A stretch of DNA of 64,000 nt, taken from positions 6,448,001 to 6,512,000 of the forward strand of contig NZ_CP036287.1 in assembly GCF_007748095.1 (NCBI RefSeq). Direction: 5' to 3'. The translations under genes and the position numbers were made by a program. The notes beneath the pieces are model-generated. The model saw nothing but the letters and a program-made list of their open reading frames with translations. It made no database searches and was not told the origin of the DNA. The stretch comes from Engelhardtia mirabilis (GTDB lineage Bacteria > Planctomycetota > UBA1135 > GCA-002686595). This document shows positions 18,296-26,088 of this stretch, in pieces; within the stretch, counting starts at the first letter, position 1; the number at the start of each line of letters is the position of its first letter.

Positions 18296-18973
18296 ATGCA
18301 CCTTTCCCGTCAGCAACTGGCTCGATTCTCGAGAGCCCAGCGGCGAAGCTTGCAACGGTTTCTGCCGGTCAGCCTGCTGGTCGGCGTTGCCCTCCTCCAC
18401 CACTGGCTGGTGATCAAGGACGGCCTAACGCAGTGGAAGGGCGGCGGATTCGGGATGTTCTCGACCGTGGACTCCGGCGGGACGAGGGCGATCAGCGTCT
18501 TTGCCAAGTGCGGAGAGTGGAACTTCCGTGTCTCCATCCCCGCCGATTTACGAGGCCGACGCTCACTCGCCAAACGGCTTCCGTCCGAAGAGATCGTGCA
18601 GCTCATGCTGAAAGACCTCAGCCGTCGAGTCTGGGTCGTCGAGCGGTATCATGCGGTTCCACGGCGGCAGACTCAGCTCGGTCCGCTCGACTCGCTCTAC
18701 CTTTCCCATGACGACTTGGTCAGTGCCGGGCGCGGTGCTGGCAGAATCGAGGAGTGGCGCCCCGATAGCACTGCGGTCCCCTCCTACGTAATTCCCGTGC
18801 GATTCGAAGCGGAGGTCTACAGGCTCGAGTACGACATTTCCGCTCGTACGATTCGACGCACTCTCCACTCGAGCTATTCGCGCCCGGGAGAACGACTCGA
18901 GATAATGGCCGAACTGGCCGGGCTGCCTCTATCGCAACTCGCGCGGAATCTGGCTCCTTGCTGCAAGCCGTGA
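18296..18973 (+). CDS. Unknown membrane protein, first gene of a coupled operon
   Basis: Protein of 225 residues with one strong transmembrane helix near the N-terminus (FLPVSLLVGVALLHHWLV, about 22-39) and then a soluble region. The segment WKGGGFGMFSTVDSGGTRAI is, from memory, a recurring signature in uncharacterised proteins encoded next to polytopic HTTM-like membrane proteins, and that is the arrangement here. No catalytic motif is visible. Its stop overlaps the next start in GTGA (18970-18973), which points to translational coupling. Codon use and GC are lower than in the surrounding chromosome, suggesting later acquisition. Function unknown. Confidence 0.7.
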   Translation: MHLSRQQLARFSRAQRRSLQRFLPVSLLVGVALLHHWLVIKDGLTQWKGGGFGMFSTVDSGGTRAISVFAKCGEWNFRVSIPADLRGRRSLAKRLPSEEIVQLMLKDLSRRVWVVERYHAVPRRQTQLGPLDSLYLSHDDLVSAGRGAGRIEEWRPDSTAVPSYVIPVRFEAEVYRLEYDISARTIRRTLHSSYSRPGERLEIMAELAGLPLSQLARNLAPCCKP

Positions 18974-19830
18974 CGCGGCGTCTCGAACGGGCTATCCATG
19001 AGCTGCATAGCCTCGATCCCCGGGACGTGTCTGCCAGGCTGACACTGTTGCTCTTGGTTCTCTACGGGCCGGGGTACTGGGACCTTAGCGTTCCAACGGT
19101 CATGCTCGCCGCGGCCGGGATGACGATCCCCCCCCTGGCGCGGCAGCCGTACTTCTGGGGAGCGCTGACTCTCATCCAGGCCGTGGGGGTCATTCCGAGG
19201 GTCTACGTCATCGACAACCATAAGGTGCTGATGGTCTACTGGTGCCTCGCACTGTCGTTGTCGATGAAGTCGCGTGCACTGCTAGCGCACCATTCGCGGC
19301 TGCTGATCGGGTGGTGTTTTCTCTTCGCGGCGTACTGGAAGGCCGTGACCCCTGGATTCGTCGATGGGTCCTTCCTCCACTTCACGATGCTCACCGACAC
19401 CCGGTTCACCGGGTTCGCGCAGATTGTCGCTGGCATTGACGCCGGAGTTCTCGATGAGAACAGGAGCGCCCTTCGTAGCACGGTGTCTGGCGACGTGGCG
19501 AGCGCGCGCCTCTTGGATAGTAGATTCGCTGGACCCTTGGCGCTCTCGATGACCCTCTGGACCCTGGTGTCCGAGGTTCTAATTGCTGTTACCTTCCTCC
19601 TGTCGAAGTGGATTCGGTTGGCAAGGAACCTGCGCCACGTCGTCCTGGCGCAGTTCGTGTGCTTCACCTATCCGGTTGCGACGGTGGTCGGCTTCGGGTG
19701 GTTGCTCACGATCATGGGCTACGCTCAAACGGGCAGAATGGAGGGCCGGTCCAGGATCGTCTTCCTGGGTCTGTTTTTGGCGATGCAGCTCTTCCTGGTT
19801 CCTTGGGAGCGATTAGTCTTGGGGAAGTGA
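18970..19830 (+). CDS. Polytopic membrane protein, HTTM-like partner
   Basis: Membrane protein of 286 residues from GTG 18970, chosen because it overlaps the preceding stop (GTGA); a TTG four codons upstream is possible. About seven or eight hydrophobic segments are visible. The stretch YWKAVTPGFVDGSFLHFTML with TDTRFTGF resembles the loop of uncharacterised relatives of the HTTM (vitamin-K-carboxylase-like) membrane family, but I see no proof of enzymatic residues. It is followed by another GTGA overlap with the third gene. GC falls to near 50% in parts, well below the neighbours. Function unknown; presumably it forms a complex with the product of the gene before it. Confidence 0.65.
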   Translation: MTRRLERAIHELHSLDPRDVSARLTLLLLVLYGPGYWDLSVPTVMLAAAGMTIPPLARQPYFWGALTLIQAVGVIPRVYVIDNHKVLMVYWCLALSLSMKSRALLAHHSRLLIGWCFLFAAYWKAVTPGFVDGSFLHFTMLTDTRFTGFAQIVAGIDAGVLDENRSALRSTVSGDVASARLLDSRFAGPLALSMTLWTLVSEVLIAVTFLLSKWIRLARNLRHVVLAQFVCFTYPVATVVGFGWLLTIMGYAQTGRMEGRSRIVFLGLFLAMQLFLVPWERLVLGK

Positions 19831-20657
19831 AGCTGGAGTCGTCGGTCCTGAACGGGCGGGCATCACGCTGGTTGCTCGCCTCCTCGTCGGTTTGCTCCCT
19901 GGCCGCGCTCAGCGTCGCGGCCTGGGCAATCGTCGGGGCCGTGTCCGGGCGCTCGTCCGCGCGGTCGGAAGGGAGCGAGCGGGCCATGCGCTTGATGCAG
20001 GCCGAAGTCGCCGAGATCTCTCGGCGGGCGGCGGAGGCATGGGGACGCGCTCGTGCAGTTGCCTTGGGGCCCGGTGCCCGTCGAGCGGTAGGCGCGGAGC
20101 CGCTGGCCCTGCGGGACCGGCTCGCCCACCTCGAGCGGCGGCTGGCGGAGCTCGAGCGATTCTCGTCCATCAAGCCACGGCTCCTGTCGCTCGAGGACAT
20201 TTCGACCTCGGATCCGTCCCTGGCGGACGAGCTGTTCTCGATCGCCCACTACCGATCGGTGATCTTGGATTCCGAGTCCGGCGTCGAGGAACGATCGCGC
20301 GCACTGCTCACGTTGTCGCGGCTTCCCAATCCGGATGCCCACCTCGTGGGAGAGGTCGAGGATGCCTGGCTCCGGGACCAGGGGCTGGCGAACGACGAGC
20401 GGAGCCAGACCCAGCTCATGCGGGTCTATCGAGGTGTCCGAGCGGGCGAGCGCGTTCGGGACGCTCTGCTGTCCACGGCTCGATTCTCGCCCTTCGAGAC
20501 CGCTCGCGACCAAGCGATCAACTCGCTGAATCAGCACTACGACGATGACCTGGTGCGACAAGTCGTGAGCGAGGCGCTCGAGTACGATCCTTCCGCCTCG
20601 GTCAGGGAAAGAGCGCGGGACTTTCTCCGGCGCCGGGACGCCTATGGTGATCGGTGA
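19827..20657 (+). CDS. Membrane-anchored coiled-coil and HEAT-like protein 1
   Basis: Protein of 276 residues from GTG 19827, which overlaps the upstream stop in GTGA. There is one hydrophobic helix (about 17-38, LAALSVAAWAIVGAV), then a charged helical coiled-coil region (LAHLERRLAELERFSS, about 96-111). The C-terminal alpha-helical repeat part resembles HEAT repeats (VSEALEYDPSASVRERARDF). The next gene encodes a protein of the same plan and looks like an old tandem duplicate. The topology suggests a periplasmic scaffold. No enzymatic motif; function unknown. Confidence 0.65.
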   Translation: MKLESSVLNGRASRWLLASSSVCSLAALSVAAWAIVGAVSGRSSARSEGSERAMRLMQAEVAEISRRAAEAWGRARAVALGPGARRAVGAEPLALRDRLAHLERRLAELERFSSIKPRLLSLEDISTSDPSLADELFSIAHYRSVILDSESGVEERSRALLTLSRLPNPDAHLVGEVEDAWLRDQGLANDERSQTQLMRVYRGVRAGERVRDALLSTARFSPFETARDQAINSLNQHYDDDLVRQVVSEALEYDPSASVRERARDFLRRRDAYGDR

Positions 20658-20660
20658 GGC

Positions 20661-21467
20661 ATGCGAATGAGGAGAGAGCCTTCACCGCTGATCGGCCTGG
20701 CCCTCGCTGTGCTCGCGCTCGTGGGGGCGGCGGCAGCCCTGGCCGTCGCGAATCGACGGGCGCCCAGCGGTCAGCCGGATCTCGACCTGGAATTGATCGA
20801 GCGGGACGTCGCGCGTTTGGAGGCACTGCAGTCGGCGCTGCGGTCCGAACTCGACGACTTCGCGGAGGCGGCTAGTCAGGCGCCGGTCACTACCCCGCTC
20901 GCGGCGGGCGAAGCGGCGCCCGAAGACGTCGTGCTCGCCTTGGCCCAGCTCGAGACGAGGGTCGACGAACTCGAGGAGGAGTTCGCCCTCGGAATCTATG
21001 GGCCGGTGGCGGACGACTGGAATCGACGCGAGGCGCAAGCACTCGAGTTGCCTCGATCGTCGTTGGCGCGGGATGGTCTCGAAGCCTACCGGGTACAGCT
21101 CTCGGACGCCGCGAACCGCGACGACGAGCGGCTGGGCGCGCTCCGGATGCTGCAGCTCTTCCCGGACGAGATGGTCGAAGGCGACTGGCTCGTCGCTGCC
21201 GCGATCGACCTGATCCGGACCGCGCAGGACCCGGAGGTCGTCGAGAACGCGGTCGAGGCGGTCGCGCGCGAGCGGGATCCGCGCTACCTGGCAGCCCTCG
21301 TCGAAGTGCTCGAGGGCAGCGCCAGCGAGGGAGCACGGTGCGAGGCTGCGGACGCGTTGCGAGACTACGTCGGCGATCCGCGCGTCGAGCTCGCGCTGCG
21401 GACGGCATCGGACACCGATCCGTCTGCCGACGTCCGGAAACACGCGCGGCGGGCGCTGGGGAACTGA
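20661..21467 (+). CDS. Membrane-anchored coiled-coil and HEAT-like protein 2
   Basis: Protein of 268 residues starting three bases after the preceding stop, so it is almost certainly in the same operon. It has one transmembrane helix (LIGLALAVLALVGAAAALAV), a heptad-like helical segment (LIERDVARLEALQSAL), and HEAT-like helices at the C-terminus (TDPSADVRKHARRALGN, with ALRDYVGDPRVELALR before). The architecture and the terminal DPSADVRKHAR against DPSASVRERAR indicate paralogy with the preceding gene. GC rises back toward the chromosomal value here, unlike the first two genes of the operon. Function unknown. Confidence 0.65.
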   Translation: MRMRREPSPLIGLALAVLALVGAAAALAVANRRAPSGQPDLDLELIERDVARLEALQSALRSELDDFAEAASQAPVTTPLAAGEAAPEDVVLALAQLETRVDELEEEFALGIYGPVADDWNRREAQALELPRSSLARDGLEAYRVQLSDAANRDDERLGALRMLQLFPDEMVEGDWLVAAAIDLIRTAQDPEVVENAVEAVARERDPRYLAALVEVLEGSASEGARCEAADALRDYVGDPRVELALRTASDTDPSADVRKHARRALGN

Positions 21468-21896
21468 GGACCCCCGCTCGAGGAGAGGCGCTCGGCCCGT
21501 CACCGCGCGGATCGCGGTGGCGGGTGCCTCTCGGGGCGGCGGTAGAGCGGTGGGCCTACCATGACCTCGCTGCCGTCGCCGACCCGGTTCGAGAGCACGT
21601 TGGACCGACTCGTCGACGATCCACCGGCGCCGCACGCGGTCAGGACTGAGTGCGGGCGTGGGCGCGCCTCGACCGCGAGCAACCCGGACCGCACCGACGA
21701 CGGCGCAAAGGACGATCGGGTCGAGCGCGCCGACGGGGCGGTCCGCTCGACAGCCGAGGAACCCCGGTGCTGGGCGCTCGCGGCGAAGGCGCAGTTCGGA
21801 GCGCGTCTCGTGCTCGGCCCCGAAGACCCGGCGATGGCCAGGCCATCGGGTCCGTGGCCGGAGGGCTCCGGAGAGGCGGTTCCCAGGAGGGCAGCC
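21468..21896. other. Degenerate stretch without a supported gene
   Basis: The frame that ends in the lipoprotein remnant is open through most of this region, but its translation is low-complexity Arg/Pro/Ala-rich and matches nothing I recognise. It may be eroded sequence of the former lipoprotein copy. A short inverted repeat, CACCGCG and CGCGGTG, occurs at about 21500-21513. Confidence 0.4.
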
Positions 21897-22019
21897 AGAG
21901 CGCCGCTCTCCCTCGACGAGTTCGCGACCCAGGCGCCCCTCCTGGGCCTGGTCAACCTCGCCGCGACCGACACGCTCGCCCGCGGCCGCTCGGCGTCGAC
22001 GACGGTCACGGTCGACTGA
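21897..22019 (+). pseudogene. C-terminal remnant of a second copy of the 12.5-kb lipoprotein gene
   Basis: The last 40 or so codons read LSLDEFATQAPLLGL then LARGRSASTTVTVD and stop. They align residue for residue with the end of the lipoprotein gene at 15.2-15.3 kb (LNLGQFAAKAPILAG then LASGRSAVSTITVDGE). The upstream portion of the gene is gone. As in the left copy, ygiQ follows on the opposite strand, here after an inserted toxin-antitoxin remnant. The match is at protein level with many synonymous changes, so this duplication is old. Confidence 0.6.
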
Positions 22020-22114
22020 CGGCGAGACGCTCGCCGGACCGCCGGTCCCTGTCGAGTCCGCCGGCGGCGCGGTTAGGGTCGGGCTCCGCGCCCGCCTCCG
22101 AGTTCGCGCTCGCC

Positions 22115-22417
22115 ATGTCCTACCACTGCCTCACGCCGCTCGACGAACTGGTCGACGCCGACGGTCGCTTCTGATTCCTGTGGGACGGCGATCTGACCCT
22201 CGACCAGTTCCGCGTGATCCTCGCCGGCGACGACGCCGAGCAGCGCGCGCGGATGATCGGCAAGCTCCTGCGCGAGGCGCGCCCCGACGACGCCTTCCAC
22301 TTCCTGACACCGAACGACATCCGCGCCGAGTGGCCGCGCATCGAGCGCGACCTGGGCCGGCGCCGCGAGTTCTGGCGCTGGCTGCTCGACGAGTGGGAGC
22401 GGATGGGTGTCGCGTAG
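22115..22417 (+). pseudogene. Antitoxin-like partner of an AbiE-type pair, split by an in-frame TGA
   Basis: The frame starts MSYHCLTPLDELVDADGRF, meets TGA at 22172-22174, and continues in the same frame as FLWDGDLTLDQFRVILAGDD up to WRWLLDEWERMGVA. The part after the stop has the look of the small conserved protein that precedes AbiEii-type toxins in many bacteria (recalled, not searched), and an Arg codon CGA would be natural at the stop position, so a single C-to-T change could explain it. A restart at GTG 22214 is possible but would lose about 33 residues. It overlaps the following gene by 11 bases. Confidence 0.6.
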
Positions 22418-22898
22418 TCGGCTGTCGCCGCTCCAGCTCCGCGTCCTGCGGGCCCTGGCCGACGCCGAACCTCTCCAGCCGGGCGCGACGTTCCACCGCT
22501 GCCGCGTCGCCCACGGAGACGACTCGGTCGTCGTCGACCTGGTCGCCGATCCGGTCGCGACCGTCGAGGTGCCCGTCGTGGGTGCGATCGACGGCGTGCC
22601 CGTGCGAGTCGACACGCCGCACGAGATCCTGGTCAACAACCTCTGCGCACTGCTCTCGCGATCCGAGGTCCGCGACCTCGTGGACGCGCGCGTCCTCCTC
22701 GCGAGCGGCGGTGACCTCGACCGCGCGGTCCGCGACGCGCCGACCAAGGACGGCGGCTTCTCGGCGCTGGTGCTCGCCGACGTGCTCCGCGGATTCCCGC
22801 TCCAGGCCGCCGAGTTGGATCCATCGCTCCTCGAGGGGCACGCGGCCTTCCGCGACGACCTAGTGACGCGACTGCTGCGCGGTTCGGTGCCGGGCTGA
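22407..22898 (+). pseudogene. AbiEii-family nucleotidyltransferase toxin, internally deleted
   Basis: The 163-residue frame opens as these toxins do (LSPLQLRVLRALADAEP) and ends as they do (VDTPHEILVNNLCALLSRSE, DLVDARVLLASGGDLDRA, KDGGFSALVLADVLRGFPL). Between them, right after ADAEP, the part that normally carries the nucleotidyltransferase signature (a GG-A-L loop and an Asp-Leu-Asp metal motif) is missing; the text jumps to LQPGATFHRCRV. Without the metal-binding aspartates the enzyme cannot transfer nucleotides. Together with the broken upstream partner this is a dead toxin-antitoxin module. GTG start at 22407. It converges with ygiQ nine bases away. Confidence 0.7.
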
Positions 22899-22907
22899 GC
22901 AGGACCC

Positions 22908-24827
22908 TTAGCCAGCCAGGTCCATGTCCCCGCCGTCGCCCGCGCGGGCGCGGTCGAAGAGCTTGCTCTTGCCGCGGGCCTGCTTGCGGCCCTTGGAGCC
23001 GGTCCGGTGGGCCTGGCGGCGTTCGTCGGCGGCGAGCAGCTCGCGGTAGCGTGGCAAGAGGTCCGTGCGGCCGGAATCGGTCAGCGCCTCCTCGACCTTG
23101 CGGCGTCCCTTCGGGTCCTTCCAGCGCACCAGGGCCTTCTGCTGGCTGCGCTCGCGCTCGGTGCGCGGGACATGGACCTCCTCGCCCGTGAGCGGGTCGC
23201 GGCCGGCGGCGTACTGCACCGCCGCCCGCGTCATCGGCAGGGGGATGAACTCCTGGGCCTGCTCGGGGCTGTAGTTGCGCTCGAGCAGCTTCTCGAAGAG
23301 CTGCACCGCCTGGGCCAGGGTCGTGCCCGGGTGGCCGACGATGAAGTAGTTGGCGAGGTACTGCTCCTTGCCCTGGCTCTCGCAGGCGGTGCGGTACTCC
23401 TCCTCGAACTGCTCGTACTTCTCGAAGCCGGGCTTGTTCATCAGGCGCAGGACCTCGGGGTCGGAGTGCTCCGGCGCGAGCTTCATGCGGCCCGAAGTGT
23501 GCTCGCCCACGAGGGTGTCGTGCAGCGGCAGGGTCTCGCCGTCCTTGCCGCGCAGCATGTCGTAGCGCACGCCCGAGCTCACGAAGGCGTGCTTGACGCC
23601 CTTGCTGCGCTTCACGAGCCCGAGCAGCCGCCGGTAGCCCTCGGTGGTCTTGTCCAGGCGCAGGGCCGGGCAGGGGTCCGGCGTCAGGCAGTCGCGATCG
23701 AGGCAAGGCTTGCCCTTCTCGAGCAGCTTGCAGCCCAGGCCCCACATGTTCGCCGTCGGCCCGCCGACATCGGTGATCGTGCCGCGGAAGTCGACGTGCT
23801 CGGCCAGGGTCGCGGCCTCCTTCAGGATCGACTCTTCGCTGCGGCTCTGGATCGCGCGGCCCTGGTGGAAGGTGATCGAGCAGAAGGAGCAGTCCGCGAA
23901 GCAACCTCGGTGGGTGTTGATCGAGAAGCGCACCGCCTCGAGCGCCGGCACGCCGAGCCCCGCGTGGTCGGGGTGCACGTCGCGCCGGAAGGGCAGGTCG
24001 TAGTAGCTGTCGACCTCTTCAGCCGTCGACGGCGCCAGGGGCGGGTGTTGGAGCACGACGCGGGCGCCGTGGGTCTGGGCCAGGACGCGGCCGTCCGGCT
24101 GGTTCTCCTCGCGCACGGCGTTGAACAGCTCGACCAGCTTGCCCCAGTCGGCTTCGAGCTCTTCGAACGTCGGGACCCAACGCACGTCCGCGGGCACGTC
24201 CTCGGGACGCACGAGCTCGCAGGTCTGGGCCAGGCCGCGCAGGGGTCGGCCCGCTTCGCAGGCCCGCGTGACCTCGAGCGCCGAGCGCTCGCCCATGCCC
24301 CACACCAGAAGATCCGCCTTGGCGTCGACCAGGATCGACCGCCGCATCTTGTCGTCCCAGTAGTCGTAGTAGGCCAGGCGCCGCGGCCCGGCCTCCATGC
24401 CGCCGATGATCACCGGCACGCCCTTGAAGTGGTGGCGCGCCTTGGCCGTGTAGCCGATGGTCGCGCGGTTCGGTCGCCCGGGCGCGCCGCCGGGGCGGTA
24501 GACGTCCGTGCGCCGCTTGCGCTTGGCGGCGGTGTAGTTGGTGACCATCGAGTCGATGGTCCCGGCCGACACGCCGACCCAGAGCAGCGGCGTGGGCAGG
24601 CGCTCCCAGCCCGAGCCGTCGGGCTCGTAGTCGGGGCAGTCCAGGATCCCGACCCGGTAGCCCTTCGACTCCAGGAAGCGCGCGATCGCCGGCACACCGA
24701 AGGAGGAGTGGTCGACGTAGGCGTCGCCGGTGACGAGCAGCACGTCGAGGGCGTCCCAGCCGAGCTCCTCCATCTGCGCGCGGGTGCGCGGCAGGAACGG
24801 GGCCGGGGAGGGAGTCGAGGACGTCAT
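22908..24827 (-). CDS. ygiQ: YgiQ-family radical SAM protein, full length
   Basis: Protein of 639 residues, normal for the UPF0313/YgiQ family. The N-terminal domain (FLPRTRAQMEELGWDALDVL, then VTGDAYVDHSSFG) and the radical SAM core with iron-sulfur ligands CFADCSFC (about 308-315) are intact. The enzyme would use S-adenosylmethionine and a 4Fe-4S cluster; its substrate is not known. The C-terminal Lys/Arg-rich tail (GSKGRKQARGKSKLFD) is typical. Most of the second half is identical to the truncated copy at 15.4 kb, so the two exchange sequence or duplicated recently. ATG start at 24827. The long family B hairpin lies 74 bases upstream of the start. Confidence 0.9.
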   Translation of the reverse strand: MTSSTPSPAPFLPRTRAQMEELGWDALDVLLVTGDAYVDHSSFGVPAIARFLESKGYRVGILDCPDYEPDGSGWERLPTPLLWVGVSAGTIDSMVTNYTAAKRKRRTDVYRPGGAPGRPNRATIGYTAKARHHFKGVPVIIGGMEAGPRRLAYYDYWDDKMRRSILVDAKADLLVWGMGERSALEVTRACEAGRPLRGLAQTCELVRPEDVPADVRWVPTFEELEADWGKLVELFNAVREENQPDGRVLAQTHGARVVLQHPPLAPSTAEEVDSYYDLPFRRDVHPDHAGLGVPALEAVRFSINTHRGCFADCSFCSITFHQGRAIQSRSEESILKEAATLAEHVDFRGTITDVGGPTANMWGLGCKLLEKGKPCLDRDCLTPDPCPALRLDKTTEGYRRLLGLVKRSKGVKHAFVSSGVRYDMLRGKDGETLPLHDTLVGEHTSGRMKLAPEHSDPEVLRLMNKPGFEKYEQFEEEYRTACESQGKEQYLANYFIVGHPGTTLAQAVQLFEKLLERNYSPEQAQEFIPLPMTRAAVQYAAGRDPLTGEEVHVPRTERERSQQKALVRWKDPKGRRKVEEALTDSGRTDLLPRYRELLAADERRQAHRTGSKGRKQARGKSKLFDRARAGDGGDMDLAG

Positions 24828-24901
24828 GGCGGGGCTCGCGGGAGTTCTACGGTTCGGGTCCGAACCGAGCAGGATAGTCGGGGCGGGTGCGGTGGCGCCC
24901 G

Positions 24902-25008
24902 GGGACGTACGGTGGCGGGATCATTCGTCCCACCGGCAGCCGACAGCGCTGCGCTTCGCAGCGCTGTCGGCTGCCGGTGGGACGAATGATCCCGCCACCG
25001 TACGTCCC
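24902..25008. repeat. Family B inverted repeat (51-bp perfect arms)
   Basis: Arms 24902-24952 and 24958-25008 are perfect reverse complements around the loop GCTTC. The outer part starts GGGACGTACGGTGGCGGGAT and shares CGTACGGTG with family A; the inner part (ACCGGCAGCCGACAGCGCTG) differs between copies. It lies between the ygiQ start and the end of the DUF1326 gene, both on the minus strand, so it could terminate transcription coming from the DUF1326 side. Confidence 0.92.
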
Positions 25009-25030
25009 GCGGGCGGGCGGGGTTCCACGG

Positions 25031-25975
25031 TCAGGTGTCGAGCGTGTCGCTCCAGGGCTGGCAGCCCTCGCTCGTTCCCGCGCACCGTCCCGCGAGTTGC
25101 CCCACGTACTCGCCCACGAAGACGTTGTTCTGCCCCTCGTAGCGCCAGGAGGGCAGGCCCGCGGCGCCGGCGAAGGAGCAGGTCTCGGGCACGCCGACGG
25201 GCAGGCCGGCGTCGGCGCCCAGGGGCTCGTACCAGCGGTGCTCCTGCATCGAGCAGCAGGATCCGTCGGCGATCGCGTCGCCGGCCAGGCGGATCACGTC
25301 GCCCACCTGCACCGCGAAGGCGTTCCCGTCGCGCTCGAAGCTCACCGGCTGGGCCTGCACCGACCGCACCGAGCCGACCGCCTCCCCGTGCGCGGCGTCG
25401 AACCAGGCCCGGGCGGCCTCGAACTGCGCCTCGCCCCCGGGGGCATCGATCCAGACCGCGCACTGGCGCTCGGCGCCCGTGGCCAGGTTCTCCCGGCCGC
25501 TGACGGCGGCGACGACCCGCGCTCCGGCGAGGTCCACGCCGTCCACGGTCCCCTCGGTGATCGACCAGGCCATCAGGGCCTGGCGCCCTTGGCTGTCGGC
25601 TTCGCTGGCCACGTGGCAGGCTCCGGCGAACACGGAGGCGCTGCGGGCCTCGACGTAGTCCGCGCGCACAGTGTCCGCGCGCACAGTGTCCGCGCGCACA
25701 GTGTCCGCGCGCACAGTGTCCGCGCGCACAGTGTCCGCGCGCACAGTGTCCGCTCGCAACTCGACACCGGCCGACGCCCGCTCGCCGACGACCTCGAAGG
25801 TCACCGCGGACGAAGGTCCCCGAGCCGGAGCCAGAGTCGGTGCCGCCGAGCCCTCGGGCAGCAGCAGCGGGCAGGCGATGAGCGGCTCGCTACCGCAGCG
25901 ATCGCAGTCGAAGGCGGTCAGGGCCCCGGCGCTGCCCACGGCGGCGACGGAGAGGGCGATCAGGATGGCTTTCAT
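25031..25975 (-). CDS. Exported DUF1326-type protein with a pentapeptide repeat insert
   Basis: Protein of 314 residues with a signal peptide (MKAILIALSVAAVGSAGAL). After a Cys pair (DCDRCGSE) comes a tandem pentapeptide RADTV repeated about seven times (about 72-107), then a DUF1326-like domain: ASVFAGACHVASE, ALMAWSITEGTVDGVDLAG and VVAAVSGRENLATG. The later DGSCCSMQEHRWYEP and PSWRYEGQNNVFVG fit the same family. DUF1326 proteins are uncharacterised. It probably sits in the periplasm. It is transcribed in the same direction as the TMEM175/Pao operon but separated from it by about 110 bases. Confidence 0.75.
   Translation of the reverse strand: MKAILIALSVAAVGSAGALTAFDCDRCGSEPLIACPLLLPEGSAAPTLAPARGPSSAVTFEVVGERASAGVELRADTVRADTVRADTVRADTVRADTVRADTVRADYVEARSASVFAGACHVASEADSQGRQALMAWSITEGTVDGVDLAGARVVAAVSGRENLATGAERQCAVWIDAPGGEAQFEAARAWFDAAHGEAVGSVRSVQAQPVSFERDGNAFAVQVGDVIRLAGDAIADGSCCSMQEHRWYEPLGADAGLPVGVPETCSFAGAAGLPSWRYEGQNNVFVGEYVGQLAGRCAGTSEGCQPWSDTLDT
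25656..25760. repeat. 15-bp tandem repeat inside the DUF1326 gene
   Basis: Seven consecutive 15-base units (unit GTGTCCGCGCGCACA); the five units at 25671-25745 are identical and the two end units differ slightly. In the coding frame of the minus strand each unit encodes RADTV. Identity at synonymous positions points to recent expansion by slippage. Confidence 0.92.
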
Positions 25976-26088
25976 GGTGGACCTCGATGGTTCCCGGCGC
26001 GGAAGGGGGCCCGCGGCGGCGACCCCCGTCTATAGCAGCTTCGGCCGGAGCCGGGTCCGGGCTCCAACGATCCCCGCTCCGAAGCGGT

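Noticed and set aside
25656..25760. Tandem repeat considered as a CRISPR array
   Set aside because: Units are 15 bases with no spacers and lie in frame inside a protein-coding gene.
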